A stretch of DNA of 8,063 nucleotides. Source: CABHOJ01 sp965649545 (GTDB taxonomy: Bacteria; Pseudomonadota; Gammaproteobacteria; Burkholderiales; Methylophilaceae). The notes under the pieces are model-generated. The model made no database searches, was not told where the DNA came from, and saw nothing but the letters and a program-made list of their open reading frames with translations. Position 1 is the stretch's first letter. Each line of letters starts with the position of its first letter. A program made the position numbers and the translations under genes. The DNA lies in assembly GCA_965649545.1 (NCBI GenBank), contig CBFGLF010000082.1, positions 1 to 8,063 on the forward strand, read 5' to 3'. Positions 1 through 6,533 of the stretch are shown piece after piece.

Positions 1-108
1 CTCAGTTTCGGCAAGGATTACATCATCCCCAAGCCGTTCGATCCCCGCTTGCTCGAGCATGTCGCTGGCGCCGTGGCGCGCGCCGTGCGTCCGGATGAAC
101 GCAGGTGA
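1..108 (+). CDS. Malic enzyme, C-terminal fragment (5' end outside window)
   Basis: The first 35 codons of the window run in frame 1 to a TGA at 106-108. The peptide contains YIIPKPFDPRLL, which matches a conserved stretch near the end of the malic (NAD(P)-binding) domain of MaeB-type malic enzymes (oxidative decarboxylation of malate to pyruvate and CO2, cytoplasmic). E. coli MaeB has a nearly identical segment, but there it is followed by a phosphotransacetylase-like domain of roughly 300 residues. Here the protein stops about 20 residues after that motif, so this is probably a single-domain malic enzyme. The stop codon lies only 3 nt before the sdhC start, and the sdhC ribosome binding site overlaps it, so the gene is probably co-transcribed with the sdh genes. 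The family call is fairly secure from this short piece; cofactor preference cannot be read. Confidence 0.8.
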   Translation, partial: LSFGKDYIIPKPFDPRLLEHVAGAVARAVRPDERR

Positions 109-111
109 AGC

Positions 112-495
112 ATGCATCACGATAGTCGACATCGGCCCAAGAACCTCAAGCTGGCGAGTATCCGCCTGCCCATCCCGGCGCTGGTCTCCATCCTGCATCG
201 GGCGACGGGCGCGCTGATCTTCCTGCTGCTGCCGGTCATGCTGTGGACCTTCCAGCGTTCGCTGGCCTCGCCCGAGAGCTACCAGGAGGTCGTGGCGATG
301 GCGCAGCATCCACTGGCCAAGCTGGCGCTGCTGGGGGTGCTATGGGCATTCCTGCATCATTTTCTGGCCGGCATCCGCCACCTGACGCTGGACATGCGCA
401 TCGGCCTCGACATCCGGCAAGCGCGTCGTACCGGAAAACTGGTGCTGATCGCGGGTTTGCTGCTCACGGTAGGGATAGGCGTATGTTGGTGGTGA
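112..495 (+). CDS. sdhC: Succinate dehydrogenase cytochrome b556 subunit SdhC
   Basis: This 127-residue protein is one of the two membrane anchors of complex II, which holds heme b and the ubiquinone site in the inner membrane. Three hydrophobic segments are visible at about 31-46, 67-88 and 108-126. The motif SILHRATG at 26-33 carries the Ser and Arg (S26, R30) that correspond to quinone-site residues S27 and R31 of E. coli SdhC. In LHHFLAGIRHL, H83 aligns with the axial heme ligand H84 of E. coli, and D94 follows at the usual place. The length is normal. The ATG at 112 is preceded by AGGTGA at 103-108, within the end of the malic enzyme gene. The 3' end overlaps sdhD. The N-terminal RPKNLKL stretch before the first helix resembles betaproteobacterial SdhC as I recall it. 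Confidence 0.95.
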   Translation: MHHDSRHRPKNLKLASIRLPIPALVSILHRATGALIFLLLPVMLWTFQRSLASPESYQEVVAMAQHPLAKLALLGVLWAFLHHFLAGIRHLTLDMRIGLDIRQARRTGKLVLIAGLLLTVGIGVCWW

Positions 496-845
496 CCCGT
501 TTCCTCAAAGCCGCCTGTCATTGTGTGCACCATGCCTCCTATGAGTGGCTGTTGCAGCGCTTCACGGCGGTGGTGATGGCGATCTATACCTTGCTGCTGG
601 CAGGTGTCTTGTTGGCACGCCAGCCCTCGGGCTATGAGGCCTGGCAGGCCTTGTTCGACGCGACCTGGCTGAAAGTCGCGACGCTGCTGTTCCTGTTCAG
701 CCTGTATATCCACGCCTGGCAGGGGGTACGCGACATCATCGTCGATTACATCTACCCGCATGCCATCGGCAAGGTATTGAACCTGGCGGTGACCATCGCG
801 CTGGTTGCGTATGCCGCCTGGTCGGTGATGATTCTCTGGAAATGA
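483..845 (+). CDS. sdhD: Succinate dehydrogenase membrane anchor subunit SdhD
   Basis: This 120-residue protein is the second membrane anchor of complex II. Three hydrophobic helices lie at about 27-45, 62-79 and 97-118. H77 in the motif YIHAWQGVRDIIVDY fits the second heme b ligand (H71 in E. coli). D88-Y89 is the DY pair that contributes to the quinone site (D82-Y83 in E. coli), at the same spacing from the histidine. The open frame extends upstream to an ATG at 243, but that part lies out of frame inside sdhC and has no membrane-anchor character. The ATG at 483 gives the normal family length and follows a purine-rich AGGGATAGG at 471-479. The gene overlaps the 3' end of sdhC by 13 nt, so translation is probably coupled, consistent with equal subunit amounts. 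Confidence 0.93.
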   Translation: MLVVTRFLKAACHCVHHASYEWLLQRFTAVVMAIYTLLLAGVLLARQPSGYEAWQALFDATWLKVATLLFLFSLYIHAWQGVRDIIVDYIYPHAIGKVLNLAVTIALVAYAAWSVMILWK

Positions 846-861
846 TGAAAGTTAGTCTGTG

Positions 862-2616
<1,755 letters not shown>

Positions 2617-2623
2617 TATCAAA

Positions 2624-2647
2624 AAGATGAGATCAACAAGATGAGAT
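2624..2647 (+). repeat. 10-bp direct repeat spanning the sdhB start
   Basis: AAGATGAGAT occurs at 2624-2633 and again at 2638-2647, 14 nt apart and identical in all ten bases. The second copy contains the sdhB start codon (2641). The first copy carries an out-of-frame ATG at 2627 that opens a five-codon reading frame closing with TGA at 2642-2644, which overlaps the sdhB ATG as ATGA. No convincing Shine-Dalgarno sequence precedes either ATG; only purine-rich AAAAAG (2621-2626) is present. It may be a chance local duplication in an otherwise AT-richer 24-nt gap. Confidence 0.6.
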
Positions 2648-3402
2648 TCTCTATCTATCGCTTCAATCCGGATGTCGACCTCGAACCCTATATGCAGGAT
2701 TACGAGCTCGAGTTACAGCCGACCGACCGCATGTTGCTCGACGCGTTGCTACGCATCAAGGAGATGGACGATACCTTGAGCATGCGCAAGTCCTGCCGTG
2801 AAGGCGTGTGCGGCTCGGATGCCATGAACATCAACGGCAAGAACGGGTTGGCCTGCGTCACCAAGCTCGCGGACCTCAGCGAGCCGGTGGTGGTGCGCCC
2901 GATGCCGGGCATGCCCGTGGTGCGCGACCTGGTGGTCGATATGACGCAATTCTTCGACAATTACCACTCGGTGAAACCTTACTTGGTCAACGATGATCCC
3001 GTGCCGGAGACCGAGCGCCTGCAATCGCCGGAGGATCGCGCCAAGCTCGACGGCCTCTACGAGTGCATCCTGTGTGGCGCCTGTACCACCTCATGCCCCT
3101 CGTTCTGGTGGAACCCGGACAAGTTCGTCGGGCCGGCCGGTCTGCTGCAGGCATACCGCTTCATGGCCGATAGTCGCGACCAGGCGATGGACGAGCGGCT
3201 CGATAACCTGGAAGACCCGTACCGTCTCTACAAATGCCACAACATCATGAATTGCGTGGATGTCTGCCCCAAGGGCCTGAGTCCGGCCAAGGCCATCAGC
3301 AAGATCAAGGAGCTGAAGATGAAAGGGCTCAAATCCGGCGGCATGAAACCGGCCTCTGCAGGGCGCACCGGCAAGCAGATCAGCATCAAGAGGGTGCCGT
3401 GA
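2641..3402 (+). CDS. sdhB: Succinate dehydrogenase iron-sulfur subunit SdhB
   Basis: This 253-residue subunit carries the three iron-sulfur clusters that connect SdhA to the quinone site. The N-terminal ferredoxin-like domain has SCREGVCGSD with C52, C57 and D60, then C72, so the third [2Fe-2S] ligand is Asp, as in E. coli. The C-terminal domain has CILCGACTTSCP with C142, C145, C148 and C152, then C199, C205 and C209. By analogy with E. coli, C142/C145/C148/C209 hold [4Fe-4S] and C152/C199/C205 hold [3Fe-4S]. W157 in SFWWN and H200 match the quinone-site residues W164 and H207. The protein has a basic tail of about 25 residues (about 228-253) beyond the E. coli end. Its stop overlaps the GTG start of sdhE. 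The start codon is 24 nt after sdhA. Confidence 0.97.
   Translation: MRFSIYRFNPDVDLEPYMQDYELELQPTDRMLLDALLRIKEMDDTLSMRKSCREGVCGSDAMNINGKNGLACVTKLADLSEPVVVRPMPGMPVVRDLVVDMTQFFDNYHSVKPYLVNDDPVPETERLQSPEDRAKLDGLYECILCGACTTSCPSFWWNPDKFVGPAGLLQAYRFMADSRDQAMDERLDNLEDPYRLYKCHNIMNCVDVCPKGLSPAKAISKIKELKMKGLKSGGMKPASAGRTGKQISIKRVP
3389..3394 (+). promoter_or_regulatory. sdhE: Ribosome binding site deciding the sdhE GTG start
   Basis: AGAGGG lies 4 nt before the GTG at 3399, inside the last codons of sdhB. It supports the GTG start over the next in-frame ATG at 3420, which would leave too short a leader before the RGxxE motif. Confidence 0.55.
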
Positions 3403-3698
3403 GCATCGACGCCGGACGCATGCTCTGGCGCTGCCGGCGCGGTATGCTGGAGCTGGATATCGTGCTGCGGGTGTTCGTCGAGCAATGCTACGCGCAGCTC
3501 GCCGAGGATGAGGCCGAGGCCTTCATCCGCCTGCTGGAGCTGGAGGATAACGATCTATGGGACCTGGTGACCGGACGGATGACCCTCGATGATGCCTCGC
3601 AGAGGAAAGTGCTGGAGATGTTGAAGAAACAGAGCCTGTGTCTGGGCCTGGAGCAGGATGACGGACTGGAACAACACGAACAGGATGGGAGCTTATGA
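3399..3698 (+). CDS. sdhE: SdhE, FAD assembly factor for succinate dehydrogenase
   Basis: This small cytoplasmic protein (99 residues from the GTG at 3399) belongs to the SdhE/Sdh5 (DUF339, YgfY) family. Members promote covalent attachment of FAD to SdhA, here presumably at H45. The hallmark RGxxE is present as RRGMLELD, with R14, G15 and E18. It is followed by a helical segment and FIRLLELEDNDLWDLVTG (42-59), which matches the family's conserved core. The GTG start overlaps the sdhB stop as GTGA and has AGAGGG upstream. It leaves 13 residues before the RG motif, close to E. coli SdhE; ATG 3420 would leave only 6. The reading frame extends further upstream only as a shadow inside sdhB. The tail after about residue 84 is acidic and Gln-rich (EQDDGLEQHEQDG) and longer than in E. 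coli. Its stop overlaps the next gene as ATGA. Confidence 0.92.
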   Translation: MSIDAGRMLWRCRRGMLELDIVLRVFVEQCYAQLAEDEAEAFIRLLELEDNDLWDLVTGRMTLDDASQRKVLEMLKKQSLCLGLEQDDGLEQHEQDGSL

Positions 3699-4852
3699 AT
3701 AAGCCGACAGCAGCAACCTTGGAACACTATCACAGCGGCGAATATTGCCATGTGTTCAACCCCAGCGTGCTGGGCGATCTCTGGCCGGGTATCCAGCTCT
3801 ACTACCCGCCGGTGAAATACGCGCCATCGCTCGGTATCTACGAGGATCTGGAGCAGGCGTCGCAGCGCATGAAGAAGCACGCGCACAACACCAATGCGCA
3901 TACCCTGATCTTCGACCTCGAAGACGGCTGCCGCCAGAAGGAGATGAGCCGCACGCTGCTGCGCCAGGAACTCCCCTTGTTGCGCGAGAAGCACCCCAAG
4001 GTGACCGTCGCCATCCGCGTCAATCCGTTCCGTACCGACGAGTACGAACTCGACATGGACATGGTGCGCGACATGGCGGATTACATCGACGTCATCATGC
4101 TGTCGAAAGCGGGTGAGGCCTACGGTGCGCCGGAGGTCCGCGACCTGTCGAACCTGCTGGTCAACCTCAACAGCAAGATCACCATCCAGCCCATCATCGA
4201 GCATCCGAAATCGCTGAAGATCGCGCCGGACCTGATGCAGTACTCGACCGTGCGCCATGTGGTGTTCGGCATCCACGACTTTTCCAAGGCGATGGGCATC
4301 AGCATCACGCCGCAGAACTGGACGGAGGAGCTGTTCTATTTCCTTAACCAGATCATGTTCGAGGCGCGGATCGCCGGTAAGGGTGTCATCGGCGGCGTCG
4401 AGACCCTGATCGGCACCAGCAGCATGCCGGACAAGTTCGTCGAGCCGCATGACGTGCGTCGCTGGCTCGACCTGCACGGCGAGAACGAGTCGCGCATCGT
4501 CTATAAGCACGCGGTGCAGGAAGCAGCCATGGGCCTCACTGGCAAGCAGGTGATCCACCCAGCGCATATCCACCTGTGCAAGGTGGCCTACGTGCCGTCG
4601 CCGACCGAGATCCGCCAGAAGATCAACGTGTTGAAGGCGGCGATCGAGGCCGATGCCCTGCTCGGCGGCGCCATCAAGTTCGAGGGCGAGATGCTGGATC
4701 CGCCGATGTTCGGCAAGGCCCTGCAGACTTTGTTGCGCGCCCATGCTCTAAGGGCGTTGAGTGAGGAAGATACGGCGTTCGCCATCACGGTGCTGCAGCA
4801 GTTGCCAGCACAAGTGATCCGTCAGAACTGGCCATACGGGGTGATCCTATGA
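3695..4852 (+). CDS. CitE/HpcH-HpaI family CoA-ester lyase, substrate unknown
   Basis: This 385-residue protein belongs to the citrate lyase beta/malyl-CoA lyase TIM-barrel family, whose members reversibly cleave 3-hydroxyacyl-CoA thioesters (malyl-, methylmalyl-, citramalyl- or citryl-CoA). Visible motifs are FDLEDG at 73-78, R108 in AIRVNPF, E169 in IIEHP and D195 in FGIHDF (the expected Mg2+ ligands), and GKQVIHPAHI at 283-292. D335 in GEMLDPP corresponds, as I recall, to the catalytic lid aspartate of citramalyl-CoA and malyl-CoA lyases. The protein is longer than typical CitE (about 300) or CLYBL (340), with about 60 residues before the barrel core and about 35 after the lid. There is no citD or citF nearby, so a citrate lyase complex is unlikely. 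It overlaps sdhE and the ligase gene by 4 nt each; GGGAG precedes the ATG. A malate-synthase-like role, as in haloarchaeal homologues, is an alternative. Confidence 0.85.
   Translation: MNKPTAATLEHYHSGEYCHVFNPSVLGDLWPGIQLYYPPVKYAPSLGIYEDLEQASQRMKKHAHNTNAHTLIFDLEDGCRQKEMSRTLLRQELPLLREKHPKVTVAIRVNPFRTDEYELDMDMVRDMADYIDVIMLSKAGEAYGAPEVRDLSNLLVNLNSKITIQPIIEHPKSLKIAPDLMQYSTVRHVVFGIHDFSKAMGISITPQNWTEELFYFLNQIMFEARIAGKGVIGGVETLIGTSSMPDKFVEPHDVRRWLDLHGENESRIVYKHAVQEAAMGLTGKQVIHPAHIHLCKVAYVPSPTEIRQKINVLKAAIEADALLGGAIKFEGEMLDPPMFGKALQTLLRAHALRALSEEDTAFAITVLQQLPAQVIRQNWPYGVIL
4838..4846 (+). promoter_or_regulatory. Extended Shine-Dalgarno for the acyl-CoA ligase
   Basis: GGGGTGATC differs by one base from the complement of the 16S rRNA tail (GAGGTGATC). 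It lies inside the last codons of the lyase gene, 2 nt before the ATG at 4849. It favours strong re-initiation at the ATGA overlap, so the two proteins are probably made in similar amounts. Confidence 0.5.
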
Positions 4853-6504
4853 ACGCGATCGATAAGAACATGGCCAAGACGGCATTCACCCCTTTCGAGC
4901 CGTGGGTGTGGCAGGTGCCGGAATACTTCAACATCGGCGTCGCCTGTACCGATGTGCACCTAGGCAAACCAGCCGAACAACGGCTGGCGATGATCGTCGA
5001 GGATGACCAGCGGGGTACGTCCGAGATCACGTTCGGCCAACTGGCGGAGCGCACCAGCCAGTTCTCTCAGTTGTTGCATAACCTCAAGGTCAACGCCGGG
5101 GATCGCGTGCTGATCCGCCTGCCGAATTCGCTCGATTATCCGATCGCCTTCCTCGGTGCCATGAAGCGCGGCGCGATCTCGGTGCCGACCTCGACCCTGC
5201 TGACGGCGGAGGAGGTGCTGTATCTCGCCAAGGATTCCGCTGCCGCGGTGCTGGTGACCGACAAGGCGATGTGGAAAGACCTGCATCACCAGTTGCAGGG
5301 TTGCCCGAACCTGAAGCATGTCTTGCTCACAGGGCCGGGGGAGGTCATCGAGGTCGCCGGATTGCAGGTGCGCGACTTGGCGCAGGCGCTGGATGCCATC
5401 GGCAGCTGGGGTCCGGCACATCGGACCCGTGCGGACGACCCGGCTTATCTCGTCTATACCTCAGGCACCACCGGATATCCCAAGGGCGTGTTGCATGCGC
5501 ACCGTGCGTTGATCGGTCGTCAGCCCGCGGCCCGCTACTGGTTCGATTTCGCCGAGGACGGCGACCGCATCATGCACTCCGGCAAGTTCAACTGGACCTA
5601 TGTGCTGGGTACCGGCCTCATGGATCCCCTGGCGCTGGGCAAGACTGTCATCGTGTTCGAGGGCAAGAACGACGCCAATACCTGGCCGCGCCTGATCGCC
5701 AAGCACAACGCCACCATCTTCATCGGTGTGCCCACCATCTACCGTCAGGTCATCCAGAAGAGCACGTTCAGCAAGGCGGACGTCCCCAGCCTGCGGCATT
5801 GCATGAGCGCGGGCGAGCATCTGTCAGACGAGGTGCTGCAGCAATGGCGCGAGCGTTTCGGCATGGATATCTATGAAGCGGTCGGGATGTCCGAATTCTC
5901 GTATTACCTCTGCCAGACCAAGTCACGGCCGATCCGTCCAGGTTCTGCCGGGTTCCCGCAGCCGGGCCACGACATCCGCTTGCTCGACCCGGAGACGCTG
6001 AAGCCGGTGAAGGCGGGCGAGGAGGGCATGATCTGCGTGCCGGAGACCGACCCAGGCCTGTTCCTCGAATACTGGAACCTGCCGGAAGAGACGGCCAAGC
6101 TGCGTCATGACGGCTGGTTCTTCACGGGTGATTACGCACGCTATGACGACGAGGGTTACATCTGGTTCCTCGGCCGCAAGGACGACATCATCAAGAGTTT
6201 CGGCTACCGCGTCTCGCCCTACGAGATCGAGCGGGTGTTCAAATCCCACCCCGCGGTGGCCGATTGTGCGTCGGTGGCGGAAGAGATCGAGAAGGACAAG
6301 GTGCTGGTGGTGGCCTATGTTATCCTGCAGGCGGGTGCGACGGCTTCGCCGGATGAACTGGCGGCGTTCGGACGCGAGCATCTCGCGGCCTATAAGGCAC
6401 CCAAAACGGTCTATCTGGCCAAGGATTTCCCCCGTACCAAGAACGGCAAGATACTCAGGCGCGATATCAAGCCGGAGATCGCCACGGCCAGATCCAGCCG
6501 ATGA
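4849..6504 (+). CDS. AMP-forming acyl-CoA synthetase (ANL family), substrate unknown
   Basis: This 551-residue cytoplasmic enzyme activates a carboxylic acid with ATP and CoA via an acyl-adenylate. The motifs are in family order: P-loop YTSGTTGYPKG at 203-213; A5 region YEAVGMSE at 342-349; TGDYARYDDEGY at 426-437, containing the ribose-binding Asp (D428); hinge LGRKDDIIKSFGYRVSP at 441-457; and C-terminal PRTKNGKILRR at 528-538 with catalytic K534. The full-length two-domain architecture is intact. The overall pattern is closest to benzoate-CoA ligase and medium-chain acyl-CoA synthetases. It lacks the WWQTE motif of true acetyl-CoA synthetase. The substrate cannot be told from sequence. Because the ATG overlaps the lyase stop as ATGA, it may supply the CoA-thioester the lyase cleaves, or consume a product acid. 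That link is inference from context. Confidence 0.9.
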   Translation: MNAIDKNMAKTAFTPFEPWVWQVPEYFNIGVACTDVHLGKPAEQRLAMIVEDDQRGTSEITFGQLAERTSQFSQLLHNLKVNAGDRVLIRLPNSLDYPIAFLGAMKRGAISVPTSTLLTAEEVLYLAKDSAAAVLVTDKAMWKDLHHQLQGCPNLKHVLLTGPGEVIEVAGLQVRDLAQALDAIGSWGPAHRTRADDPAYLVYTSGTTGYPKGVLHAHRALIGRQPAARYWFDFAEDGDRIMHSGKFNWTYVLGTGLMDPLALGKTVIVFEGKNDANTWPRLIAKHNATIFIGVPTIYRQVIQKSTFSKADVPSLRHCMSAGEHLSDEVLQQWRERFGMDIYEAVGMSEFSYYLCQTKSRPIRPGSAGFPQPGHDIRLLDPETLKPVKAGEEGMICVPETDPGLFLEYWNLPEETAKLRHDGWFFTGDYARYDDEGYIWFLGRKDDIIKSFGYRVSPYEIERVFKSHPAVADCASVAEEIEKDKVLVVAYVILQAGATASPDELAAFGREHLAAYKAPKTVYLAKDFPRTKNGKILRRDIKPEIATARSSR

Positions 6505-6533
6505 TTCAGCCAGCGGATAATTGAGTTAACGAC

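Noticed and set aside
243..482. Longer sdhD starting at ATG 243
   Set aside because: The added 80 residues lie out of frame inside sdhC, are not hydrophobic and would make SdhD far longer than its family.
3234..3398. Longer sdhE starting at ATG 3234
   Set aside because: The upstream part overlaps the conserved cysteine region of sdhB and is Gln/His/Arg-rich shadow sequence; GTG 3399 gives the normal SdhE length.
3488..4744. Minus-strand open frame of 418 codons opposite sdhE and the lyase
   Set aside because: It is antisense to genes with clear family motifs. The Arg/His/Leu-rich composition and lack of any domain indicate a shadow frame.
3695..4852. Citrate lyase beta subunit of a CitDEF complex
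   Set aside because: No acyl carrier (citD), alpha subunit (citF) or prosthetic-group genes are present in the window, and the protein is longer than CitE.
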